This document shows positions 1 through 7,599 of a stretch of DNA of 64,000 nt, one piece after another (the stretch's first letter is position 1; every line of letters starts with the position of its first letter). The notes below the pieces were generated by a model. It worked only from the letters and a program-made list of their open reading frames with translations. It had not been told where the DNA came from and did no database searches. The stretch spans positions 992,001 to 1,056,000 of the forward strand of contig NZ_QEOP01000002.1 of the NCBI RefSeq assembly GCF_003097495.1. The letters are read 5' to 3'. The translations under genes were made by a program, and so were the position numbers. Source of the stretch: Amnibacterium flavum. GTDB taxonomy: Bacteria; Actinomycetota; Actinomycetes; Actinomycetales; Microbacteriaceae.

Positions 1-1053
1 GCCCCAGTCGCGGCCTTCGTCGCTCCAGAGCGGGTCGCCCTCGAAGTCGAAGAAGACGTCGCCGCGATCGGGCGAGGGGAGGGCGGCGAGCCCGGTGGGA
101 TCGCGCACCTCGAAGTGCACGGGTCGGCGACCCTGCTCGTCGTAGGGCGGGGCGGCGACCTGCATGGCCGCCTGCGCCCGGAGGTTCTCGAGGGTCGCCG
201 CACCGATGCCCTCGACCGGGTGGTCGAGCGCGGCGAGCTCGTCGATCGTGCGGACACCGGCCGCGGCGAGGCGGGCGCGCTGATTGCCGCGGAGGCCGGC
301 GACCAGGAGGACGTCGTGGTGCAGCTCGACCTGCAGGGCGCATTCCGCGCAGCGACCGCAGGCGGCGTACCCGACGGCGCCCCACGCGATCGGGGACGGG
401 TCGGCGAGGCGCTCGTCGATCATGAACCGCAGCCGCGCGAAGCGGTCGTCGAAGACGGGTTCGATGTCGGTCAGCCGGTGGGTCGACCTCGACCCGTCGC
501 CGAGGAGGAGGTGGACCTCGGATCCGATCGGGATGTCGAGCCTCCGCAGCTGCCCGGCGTAAGCGGCCAGCTGGAGCAGGGCCGTGATCTTCGCCTTCCG
601 CGCGAGCTTGGTGTCGTAGACCTCGTAACGGGGCCGGCCGGATGAATCGTCGTCCGTTCGGACGAGGAAGTCGGCGAATCCGACGAACTCGTCGTCGAGG
701 AAGGTGGCCTGGTACACGACGTCGGCGCCATCGCGGAGGGCCCCGATCGTCTCGGTCATCGCAGCGGCGAGCGCGGCCAGATCGCCCTTCGACGACGGCT
801 CCGCGATCTCGGCGACTCCGCCGCGCGAACCGGGGGAGTGCACGCCGAAGAGCTCGCGGTAGCGGAGGAGCTCGCGCTGCTCGTGTTCGCCGCCCAGGAC
901 GCTGGCACGCTCGAGCATGGGGTCGTCGAGGTCGGGGACGGCCTCGACGCGGCCGAGCTTGGCATCGAGACGGCGCATGAGGGCCCACTCGCAGGTCACC
1001 GCGGCGGTGAGATCGGAGGCGCTCGAGAACACGACTCCATCACGGACGAACAT
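1..1053 (-). CDS. TM0106-family RecB-like putative nuclease, 5' part (runs off the window)
   Basis: I read 351 codons from an ATG at 1053 back to the window edge without a stop, so the gene is N-terminal only. A GGGAGGGAGG Shine-Dalgarno stretch lies just upstream. The protein starts MFVRDGVVFSSASDLTAAV and has YEVYDTKLARKAK near residue 148 (the RecB-type D...TK nuclease strip), a Cys pair in ACGRCAEC near residue 230, a helix-hairpin-helix-like stretch, and ends in DVFFDFEGDPLWSDEG, the strongly conserved start of the second domain of the TM0106 family. Members usually exceed 1,000 residues and carry a C-terminal helicase. The role is inferred to be DNA processing. The opposite strand is open here too but only as a shadow. 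Confidence 0.85.
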   Translation of the reverse strand, partial: MFVRDGVVFSSASDLTAAVTCEWALMRRLDAKLGRVEAVPDLDDPMLERASVLGGEHEQRELLRYRELFGVHSPGSRGGVAEIAEPSSKGDLAALAAAMTETIGALRDGADVVYQATFLDDEFVGFADFLVRTDDDSSGRPRYEVYDTKLARKAKITALLQLAAYAGQLRRLDIPIGSEVHLLLGDGSRSTHRLTDIEPVFDDRFARLRFMIDERLADPSPIAWGAVGYAACGRCAECALQVELHHDVLLVAGLRGNQRARLAAAGVRTIDELAALDHPVEGIGAATLENLRAQAAMQVAAPPYDEQGRRPVHFEVRDPTGLAALPSPDRGDVFFDFEGDPLWSDEGRDWG

Positions 1054-1215
1054 CGTCGGCCTCCCTCCCTCATCGACTCCGCCGACGCTAACAGTGACCG
1101 AGGACATCGGAGGCCGACCCGGACGTCCCAACCTGAGCGCCCGCCGGGTGCGGGCTCGGAACGCGGGCGTAACGTTCATGACGGTAAACCTTCGGCGACC
1201 TCAACAGGAGAACTA

Positions 1216-2073
1216 GTGAAGCAGCGCACCATCGGCACACGCACCGTCAGCGCGATCGGCCTGGGCGGGATGCCCATGTCCATCGAGGGCCGGCCCGACG
1301 AGGAGCAGTCGATCCGCACGATCCACGCGGCACTCGACTCGGGGGTCACATTCTTCGACACCGCGGACGCGTACCACCTGCACGCCGACGACGTCGGACA
1401 CAACGAGGAGCTCTTCGCGAAGGGCATCGCCACCTGGAGCGGCGACACCTCGGACGTGCTCGTGGCGACGAAGGGCGGACACCTGCGTCCCGGCGACGGA
1501 TCATGGACCCTCAACGGTCGCCCGGACTACATCAAGGGGGCCGCGAAGGCGTCGATCAAGCGGCTCGGCGTCGAGCGGATCGGGCTGTACCAGTTCCACC
1601 GCCCCGACCCCGAGACCCCGTACGCGGACTCCGTCGGTGCCGTGCGCGACCTGCTCGACGAGGGCCTCATCGAGATGGCGGGCATCTCGAACGCGAACCC
1701 CGAGCAGATCCGCCTCGCGCAGGAGATCCTCGGCGGTCGCCTCGTCTCGGTCCAGAACCAGTTCTCGCCCGCCTTCCGCAGCAGCGAGCCCGAGCTCGAA
1801 CTCTGCGCGGAGCTCGGAATCGCCTTCCTTCCGTGGAGCCCCCTCGGAGGCATCGGCCGCGCCAGCCAGCTGGGCAGCAAGTACGAGGTGATCCAGCAGA
1901 TCGCCGACGCGCACGGGGTCAGCCCCCAGCAGGTCACCCTCGCCTGGGAGCTCGCCCTCGCGCCCATCGTGATCCCGATCCCGGGCGCGTCGAAGCCCAC
2001 GAGCGTGGAGGACTCCGCGAAGGCGGCCGACCTCGAGCTCACCGCCGACGAGGTCGCCGCGATCTCGGCCTGA
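1216..2073 (+). CDS. Aldo/keto reductase (oxidoreductase)
   Basis: The product is a 285-residue NADPH-dependent carbonyl reductase of the AKR superfamily. I start it at GTG 1216, nine bases after an AGGAG, although the frame is open far upstream; the family begins right at this point (KQRTIGTRTVSAIGLG). The catalytic tetrad is visible as D48 and Y53 in FFDTADAY, K86 in VATKGG and H128 in YQFHRPD. The C-terminal PIPGASKP cofactor-binding strand is present. It is monocistronic, divergent from the nuclease gene. The substrate cannot be told from sequence. Confidence 0.9.
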   Translation: MKQRTIGTRTVSAIGLGGMPMSIEGRPDEEQSIRTIHAALDSGVTFFDTADAYHLHADDVGHNEELFAKGIATWSGDTSDVLVATKGGHLRPGDGSWTLNGRPDYIKGAAKASIKRLGVERIGLYQFHRPDPETPYADSVGAVRDLLDEGLIEMAGISNANPEQIRLAQEILGGRLVSVQNQFSPAFRSSEPELELCAELGIAFLPWSPLGGIGRASQLGSKYEVIQQIADAHGVSPQQVTLAWELALAPIVIPIPGASKPTSVEDSAKAADLELTADEVAAISA

Positions 2074-2160
2074 CCCGCCCGTCGGCACGGCATCAGGTGC
2101 CGGGTCCCGGCGGGGGCACCGTCCCGCGGCGTGCGCTCTTGCGCCGCCGCGGGGCGGGGC

Positions 2161-2173
2161 TAGCCTGGGCGCG
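2161..2173 (+). promoter_or_regulatory. Leaderless promoter -10 element for the 2173 hydrolase
   Basis: TAGCCT at 2161-2166 lies exactly 12 nt (first base to first base) before the GTG start, with GGGCGC between. There is no Shine-Dalgarno sequence. The same hexamer at the same spacing precedes the genes at 10195 and 23177, which supports a leaderless transcript starting at the start codon. Confidence 0.6.
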
Positions 2174-3072
2174 TGACCACGGTCCCGGATGAGTACGAGC
2201 TGCGCGATCGGCGCCTGCCCGACATCGACTGGGCCACCCCGCCCGCCGGCAGCGCGGTCTCCACGTTCGACGCTCCGAGCGGACCTCTGGCGGTTCTCTC
2301 GATGGGGGATCCGTCCGCGCCGCGGGTGGTCCTGGTCCCCGGAGTCACCGGGTCGAAAGAGGATTTTCACTTCCAGTTCTCCGAGCTCGCCGCCGCCGGC
2401 TTCCTCGTGCAGAGCTACGACCTCGCAGGGCAGTACGAGTCGTGGCAGGCCGGCCCCGAACGTCTCAGCCCGCCGCGCGCCGAATACGACTACGACCTCT
2501 TCGTCGACGACATGATCGCGTTCCTCGAAGCGGGACGGACTCCGGCGCATCTCGTCGGCTACTCCTTCGCCGGCATCGTCGCCCAGCTCGTCGTGGCCCG
2601 CAGACCCGAGCTGGTATCGAGCCTCACCCTGTTGAGCACCCCTCCGCTCGCCGGCGACTCCTTCCGCGGGGTGCGCTGGCTCGGTGCCTTCAGCAGGCTC
2701 GGCTCACGCGAGGCGATCGCCGGCTTCATGAGATGGGGCATCGACGCCAACACCCAGCACGTGCCATCGGGCCGTCTGGCGTTCGTCCGCGAGCGCTTCT
2801 CGCTCACCCGCACGGACGCGCACGAGCAGGTCGTCGGCCTGATGCAGGCCGTGCCCGACCTGGTGGAGCAGTTACGGGCGGCGCCCATTCCGAAGGCGGT
2901 TGCGGTGGGCTCCCACGACCTGTGGCCGCTCCGACTCCACCGACGCTTCGCGAGCGGCATCGGGGCGAGCATCGCCGTCTACCGGACCGGGCACAGCCCG
3001 TGCGAGACGGCGCCATATCAGCTCAGCCGAGATCTGCTCTCCCTCTTCGACAAGGCGCTGCAGACCGGTTGA
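2173..3072 (+). CDS. Alpha/beta-fold hydrolase
   Basis: A 299-residue cytoplasmic alpha/beta hydrolase. The nucleophile elbow is GYSFAG with Ser131, the oxyanion region is LVPGVTGSKEDF near residue 54, and the likely catalytic His is in TGHSPCE close to the C terminus. The GTG start is supported by a leaderless -10 and by the absence of any ribosome binding site. Its last 201 bp overlap the glycosyltransferase gene on the other strand. The substrate is unknown; ester or C-C hydrolase activity is an inference from the fold. Confidence 0.85.
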   Translation: MTTVPDEYELRDRRLPDIDWATPPAGSAVSTFDAPSGPLAVLSMGDPSAPRVVLVPGVTGSKEDFHFQFSELAAAGFLVQSYDLAGQYESWQAGPERLSPPRAEYDYDLFVDDMIAFLEAGRTPAHLVGYSFAGIVAQLVVARRPELVSSLTLLSTPPLAGDSFRGVRWLGAFSRLGSREAIAGFMRWGIDANTQHVPSGRLAFVRERFSLTRTDAHEQVVGLMQAVPDLVEQLRAAPIPKAVAVGSHDLWPLRLHRRFASGIGASIAVYRTGHSPCETAPYQLSRDLLSLFDKALQTG

Positions 3073-3816
3073 GCGGGGCGTCGTAACTGGGGCGTGGATG
3101 GCGCGCGCGACCCGTCGCCGGATGGGGCGGCGGTCCCGCCACTCGAACGCGAGCGTGCCGAACGCCATCCCGATCCGCCGACCGAAGCCGTCGAGGGTCG
3201 AGAACGGGCGGGCCGAGATCCCCACCGCCAACTCCCTGTCGTAGAGCACCCGCATGTCGGGAAGCAGCGCGAAGCTGATGTCGAGGTCGTCGTGCAGCTC
3301 GCTGCGCTCCACGTTGACGCTGGGCCGGATCCGGTGCCACGCCTCGGCGCGGATGGCGAAGTTGGAGCCGAACAGCGGGGGATGCCCCAACGCGATAGAC
3401 ATCGACCAGAAGTAGCCGCCGAGATAGAGGGCGTGGCCGAGCCGCTCCACGATCGGGGAGCCGCCGTAGAACTCGCCGGATCCCGTGATCGCGGTCAGTC
3501 CCGGGTCGTCGGAGAAGGACGCGGCGATCCGCTCCAGCCAGTCGGGGGCCGGAACGGAGTCCGCGTCGAGGCGGGCGAGGATCTCGCCCGTCGCCGCGTC
3601 GAAGCCGGCGGCCGTCGCCTTGGGGATGCCCCGCACGGGTTCGTGCACCACCCGCGCGCCGGCGAGGCGGGCGACCGCCACGCTGTCGTCGGTGCTGCCG
3701 TTGTCGACGACGACGATCTCGTCGGCCTGGCGGTTCTGGGCGGCGAGGGCGGCGAGGCAGTTCCGCAGGAAGTCGGCGTCGTCGAGCACCGGGATGACCA
3801 CCGAGATGCGCGACAT
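2872..3816 (-). CDS. Glycosyltransferase family 2
   Basis: A 314-residue GT-A fold transferase that would move a sugar from a nucleotide donor to a cell-envelope acceptor. It opens MSRISVVIPVLDDADFLRNC, with VDNGSTDD near residue 38, the metal-binding DAD in LARLDADSVP near residue 83, and HDDLDISF further on. The recognisable domain ends near residue 245. The last 66 residues are read antisense to the end of the hydrolase gene and are Arg/Pro-rich, so they may be an extension gained by stop loss. It is a paralogue of the gene ending at 4945. Confidence 0.88.
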   Translation of the reverse strand: MSRISVVIPVLDDADFLRNCLAALAAQNRQADEIVVVDNGSTDDSVAVARLAGARVVHEPVRGIPKATAAGFDAATGEILARLDADSVPAPDWLERIAASFSDDPGLTAITGSGEFYGGSPIVERLGHALYLGGYFWSMSIALGHPPLFGSNFAIRAEAWHRIRPSVNVERSELHDDLDISFALLPDMRVLYDRELAVGISARPFSTLDGFGRRIGMAFGTLAFEWRDRRPIRRRVARAIHAPVTTPRSTGLQRLVEEGEQISAELIWRRLARAVPGPVDGDARPDAAREASVESERPQVVGAHRNRLRNGRRP

Positions 3817-3971
3817 AGTGCGCTCAGACTACGACCGGGCCAGTCTCCGGGACCCTCACCACGCTCGCGCCACCTTCGCGTGACGCACTGTTCGCCTGAC
3901 CCACACTCGGGGTCCCCGTCTCTCACGACGAATGCTGACGTGGTCGCCAGCCCCTGCTCGGCTTCGGCTCC

Positions 3972-3984
3972 TACGCTCGGCGCA
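3972..3984 (+). promoter_or_regulatory. Leaderless promoter -10 element for the 3984 esterase
   Basis: TACGCT at 3972-3977 is 12 nt before the ATG at 3984, with CGGCGC between, and no Shine-Dalgarno is present. The spacing equals that of the 2161 and 10183 elements. Confidence 0.5.
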
Positions 3985-4958
3985 TGCCTGTCGCACTTCC
4001 CTCCCGAGTGCCGGTGTGGGCATGGAATGCCCTCATGGCGCGCGTCGCGCCGGGGGAGCTCCGCCGCTTCAACGCCGAACCGGTCCGCACCGTCACGGTC
4101 ACCCGAGACCTCCCGTACGGCGGTTCCCGCGACCCCGAGCAGCGGCTCGATGTGCTGGTGCCCGAAGGGTCCGCACCGGGTGACCCGCTGCCCGTGTACG
4201 TCTACTTCCATGGCGGCGGATGGACCGCGGGCGACAAGGCGCCGCTCACGAAGTACTGCGCCAGCCAGGCCGACGCCGGCATGATCGTCGTCAACGCGAA
4301 CTACCGTCGAGCCGACCACCGCGCGCGTTCCGGTCATCAGATGCAGGACATGCTGACCGACGCATCCGCCGTGCTCGGCTGGGTGCGGCGCAGCATCGCC
4401 GATTTCGGCGGCGATCCCGACCGGGTGGTCGTCGGCGGCGACTCGGCGGGCGGGCAGATCGCCGCCCTCACGACGGCGATCCAGCGATCCCCGGTCCTGG
4501 CCGAGCACTACGAGATCGATCCGTTCGAGGGCCCCGTCATCAAAGGGCTCGTGCAGCACTGCAGCGTGGCCGATTTCCGGATCGTGTTCGAGCGCGGCTT
4601 CATCATGGGACTCGACTTCGTCCGCATGCTCCTGCCCGACCGCGCACGAGGACTGACCCGTTCGCGCCTGATCGACGCGGCGCACTTCCTCTCGCCCGTC
4701 GAGTGGCTCGATGCGTCCGCCCCACCGACCCTTGTGACGAGCTCGGCGCGCGACTTCCTCTACCGGGCGAACCTCAACCTCGCGGCACGGCTGCGCGAAC
4801 ACGGAACGGACGTCGACTCCCTCTTCCTCGGCCGCGAGGCCGTCCGGGCGCGGCACACCTGGCAGCAGGACGCGAGCCTGCCCGAGTCCCAGCTCGTCTA
4901 CCGACGTCTGCAGGAATTCGTGGGGCGGGTCGCGGCCCCGGGTCTCAGCGCCGCCTGA
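3984..4958 (+). CDS. Alpha/beta hydrolase, hormone-sensitive-lipase-type esterase
   Basis: A 324-residue esterase of the HSL (Hydrolase_3) group. The oxyanion-hole motif HGGG is at residues 76-79 and the nucleophile motif GDSAG at 152-156 gives Ser154. The catalytic Asp and His are expected near SSARDFLY and RARHTW. It probably hydrolyses short acyl esters in the cytoplasm. It ends 14 bp inside the converging glycosyltransferase gene. It alternates with two GT2 genes (hydrolase, GT2, hydrolase, GT2), an arrangement that could be a duplicated pair. Confidence 0.87.
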   Translation: MPVALPSRVPVWAWNALMARVAPGELRRFNAEPVRTVTVTRDLPYGGSRDPEQRLDVLVPEGSAPGDPLPVYVYFHGGGWTAGDKAPLTKYCASQADAGMIVVNANYRRADHRARSGHQMQDMLTDASAVLGWVRRSIADFGGDPDRVVVGGDSAGGQIAALTTAIQRSPVLAEHYEIDPFEGPVIKGLVQHCSVADFRIVFERGFIMGLDFVRMLLPDRARGLTRSRLIDAAHFLSPVEWLDASAPPTLVTSSARDFLYRANLNLAARLREHGTDVDSLFLGREAVRARHTWQQDASLPESQLVYRRLQEFVGRVAAPGLSAA

Positions 4959-5709
4959 GCGCTGGTTCGGCCCGGAACTCGCCGCGCCATTTGATCCGGC
5001 GACGCCAGCGGAGCAGCGGCGACTCGTGCGGCCAGTGCAGGCTGAGCGACCGCCAGCCGCGGGCGACGCGGAGACGGCGGGCGCCCCGGTCGAGCGGACG
5101 CGACGAGATGCCCACCCGCAGGTCGCGGTCCCAGGCCACGAGGTGGCGCCGGCCGAGATGCACGCTGAGGTCGATGTCGTCGTGGATGTCGTCGCCCGTC
5201 CGGTGCACCCGCGACCGGACAGCGCGCCACACATCGGCACGGAAGGCGCAGTTCGAGCCGAACAGGGGCGGGTTGCCCAGAGCGGCGTGCATGCCCCAGC
5301 GGTAGCTCGACATGTAGACGTTGGAGAGCAGGCGCAGCACGCGTCCATCCCGCTCGACGTCGGCGTCGGAGTAGAAGTCGCCGGGCCCGGTCACCGCGGC
5401 GACGTCTCCGCGGCCGATCCGGTGTTCGATGCGTTCGATCCAGTCCCGGGGGAGCCTGCTGTCGGCGTCGCAGCGCGCGATGATGGGCGATGCCGCCGCG
5501 TCGTAGCCGGCGGACGCCGCGGCGGGGATGCCGGGTGCGGCCTCGAAGACCACCCGTGCGCCGGCACGCCGGGCGATGGAGGCGATGTCCTCGGTGCTCG
5601 CGTTGTCGACGACGATGACCTCATCGGGCGCCACGGTCTGCGCGGCGAGGTCCTGCAGCACGCGCTCGAGCTCGACGCCGTCGTCCTTGACGGGGATGAC
5701 GACACTCAC
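4945..5709 (-). CDS. Glycosyltransferase family 2
   Basis: A GT-A fold transferase and paralogue of the 2872 gene: VSVVIPVKDDGVELERVL at the N terminus, VDNASTED, the DAD metal motif in ARCDADSRLP, PPLFGSNCAFRADVW and DDIHDDIDLSVH. I start at GTG 5709 because the domain begins there and because the next gene starts divergently at 5908. The frame stays open to an ATG at 5880, which would add 57 low-complexity residues and leave only 28 bp for both promoters. Neither start has a clear ribosome binding site, so the start is uncertain. Confidence 0.85.
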   Translation of the reverse strand: MSVVIPVKDDGVELERVLQDLAAQTVAPDEVIVVDNASTEDIASIARRAGARVVFEAAPGIPAAASAGYDAAASPIIARCDADSRLPRDWIERIEHRIGRGDVAAVTGPGDFYSDADVERDGRVLRLLSNVYMSSYRWGMHAALGNPPLFGSNCAFRADVWRAVRSRVHRTGDDIHDDIDLSVHLGRRHLVAWDRDLRVGISSRPLDRGARRLRVARGWRSLSLHWPHESPLLRWRRRIKWRGEFRAEPALRRR

Positions 5710-5907
5710 GCCGAGACGGTCACGACCACTGCCGCCTGCTGAACCCACAGCCGAAGACTGCGGCACCGCGGGCCGCGGGTCAAGTCGGTTGACAGGCGCG
5801 CACGGTGACCCTGAACCCCGACTGCCGTCCCGGTCCCCCCGCGCGGCTGTGGCGCGGATCCGCCGGTCGGGTGTATTCATAGCGTGTCAAACGGAGGAGG
5901 AGCCCGC

Positions 5908-6753
5908 ATGGATCAGCTCACCATCGTCATGATCGTCGCCGCAGCGGTCAGCGCCGCGACCTGGATCGCCTCGCTCATCACGGGCGATCACTCCTGGGTG
6001 GACCGGATCTGGTCGATCGCGCCTGTCGTCTACGGCTGGATCTTCGCCGCCGGCTCGGGGTGGGACGCCCGAGTCGTGCTGATGGCATCGCTCATCACCC
6101 TGTGGGGCGCACGGCTCACCTTCAACTTCGCGCGGAAGGGCGGCTATACCGGGACGGAGGACTACCGCTGGCCCGTGCTGCGCGCGCGCATGACGAGGTG
6201 GCAGTTCGAGCTGTTCAACCTCGTCTTCATCGTCGGTTTCCAGAACACCCTGCTCGTGCTGATCACGACCCCGCTCGCCGTCGCCGCGGCGGAACCCGGC
6301 GCCGCGATCGGCGTCTGGGACGTCGTCCTGGCCGTGGTCTTCCTCGTCTTCCTCGCGGGGGAGACGCTCGCCGATCAGCAGCAGTGGGACTTCCACCAGC
6401 GGAAGGCGGCCGAGCGGGCGGCCGGGCGCGAGGTGCGTCCCGGGTTCCTGTCCACCGGCCTCTGGCGCTTCAGCCGGCACCCCAACTTCTTCTTCGAGCA
6501 GGCCCAGTGGTGGGTCGTCTACTTCTTCGGTGTCGCCGCGATCGGCGCCTCCGGGTCGCTGCCGTTCCTCGGCGGCGTCATCAACATCAGCCTGATCGGA
6601 CCGGTGCTCCTGACCGCGCTGTTCCTCGGATCGAGCAGGTTCACGGAGGCCCTCAGCGCCGGCAAGTACCCGGAGTACGCGAGCTACCAGCGCACGACGT
6701 CGATGCTGCTCCCGCTCCCGCCCCGCACCCCGCAGACCCAGCCCACCACCTGA
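5908..6753 (+). CDS. DUF1295 (steroid 5-alpha-reductase-like) membrane protein
   Basis: A polytopic inner-membrane protein of 281 residues. The C-terminal part carries the DUF1295 signature: DQQQWDFHQRK, then GFLSTGLWRFSRHPNFFFEQ and a further membrane span, which resembles the NADPH-binding end of steroid 5-alpha-reductase and isoprenylcysteine methyltransferase families. I start at ATG 5908 because GGAGGAGG lies at 5892-5899; an in-frame GTG at 5884 precedes the ribosome site. The reaction is not known; a lipid or sterol-like reductase is only inferred. A repeat array follows the stop. Confidence 0.88.
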   Translation: MDQLTIVMIVAAAVSAATWIASLITGDHSWVDRIWSIAPVVYGWIFAAGSGWDARVVLMASLITLWGARLTFNFARKGGYTGTEDYRWPVLRARMTRWQFELFNLVFIVGFQNTLLVLITTPLAVAAAEPGAAIGVWDVVLAVVFLVFLAGETLADQQQWDFHQRKAAERAAGREVRPGFLSTGLWRFSRHPNFFFEQAQWWVVYFFGVAAIGASGSLPFLGGVINISLIGPVLLTALFLGSSRFTEALSAGKYPEYASYQRTTSMLLPLPPRTPQTQPTT

Positions 6754-6774
6754 CCGCCCGGAGCCCGTCGCCCC

Positions 6775-7000
6775 ACCCGCCCGTTGAGCGCAGCGAAACG
6801 AGCCCCACCCCGCCCGCCGACCCCGTCGAAACGAGCCCCACCCGCCCGTTGAGCGCAGCGAAACGAGCCCCACCCCGCCCGCCGACCCCCATCGAAACGA
6901 GCCCCACCCGCCCGTTGAGCGCAGCGAAACGAGCCCCACCCGCCCGTTGAGCGGAGCGAAACGAGCCCCAACCTGCCCGTTGAGCCCGTCGAAACGAAGG
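6775..7000. repeat. Array of about seven hairpin-type intergenic repeats
   Basis: Seven direct copies of CCCGCCCGTTGAGCGCAGCG followed by AAACGAGCCC and variants fill the space after the DUF1295 stop. The inner 5-6 nt vary (GCGCAGC, GCGGAGC, GCCCGTC), and one copy is reduced to a GCC-GACCCC-GTCGAAACG form. The unit is an imperfect hairpin. Open frames across it are low-complexity and not genes. The remaining bases to 7123 hold only the promoter region of the next gene. Confidence 0.9.
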
Positions 7001-7123
7001 CCCCGAGCGACGCCTCAGCTCCACGAATCGCCCCGGCGACCAGCATTTCTGTTACCTGAACTGGGGGTTCAGTCCACCGTCACGGGCGGCGTAGCGTTCA
7101 GACAACGAATTGGGGGATTCGCG

Positions 7124-7501
7124 ATGTCTGAATCGAACCTGCTCGAGCTCATGCTCGGGCTCACCGCGGGCGCTGTGGGCGTCATCCTGATCGTCATCGG
7201 TCTTCCGCTCTGCGCCGCCGTGTTCGGACGCGCGCTGCTTCGCAGCTACCGGCAGAGGCGCCTGTTCCGTTCGACGACCTCGGCGATCGTGGTCACCTCG
7301 GTCGTGGCGCTTCTCGGCGGCGGACTGTGGGCGTTCGCCGTCAGCACCGCGCCGGGCGTCTACGACCAGCCGCTGTCGATGCTGGCGATGACGTTCATGC
7401 CGTTCACCGTCTCATTCGCGGCACTCGCACTGATCGCGCAGCATTTCACCACGCCGTCGCGACGCCGCAGCGAGAGCCGCGCGGCGGGGCTCGTCCGGTA
7501 G
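7124..7501 (+). CDS. Small integral membrane protein, unknown function
   Basis: A 125-residue protein with three hydrophobic spans (about residues 10-35, 52-72 and 84-104) and a basic Arg-rich cytoplasmic tail. I start at ATG 7124, which has GGGGGA seven bases upstream; the open frame extends back into the repeat array and is not coding there. I recognise no family. It is monocistronic. Confidence 0.7.
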   Translation: MSESNLLELMLGLTAGAVGVILIVIGLPLCAAVFGRALLRSYRQRRLFRSTTSAIVVTSVVALLGGGLWAFAVSTAPGVYDQPLSMLAMTFMPFTVSFAALALIAQHFTTPSRRRSESRAAGLVR

Positions 7502-7599
7502 GACCTTTCGGGCGCGACGCGCCGACGGGGGTTGTTATGCCGCCCCCGGTATACGCACACTGAGCGGGTAGCCATCGACGGTCCGCCCAGGAGGCGCGC

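Noticed and set aside
838-1215. Upstream extension of the aldo/keto reductase frame
   Set aside because: The AKR fold begins at GTG 1216 with its ribosome site; the upstream part is antisense to the nuclease gene.
3094-5348. Long frames over both GT2 genes on the other strand or in other frames
   Set aside because: No domain pattern; the GT2 and hydrolase motifs explain the coding signal.
6653-7046. Gly/Ala/Phe-rich minus-strand frames over the 6.8-kb array
   Set aside because: The residues repeat with the DNA repeat unit; there is no ribosome site or independent coding signal.
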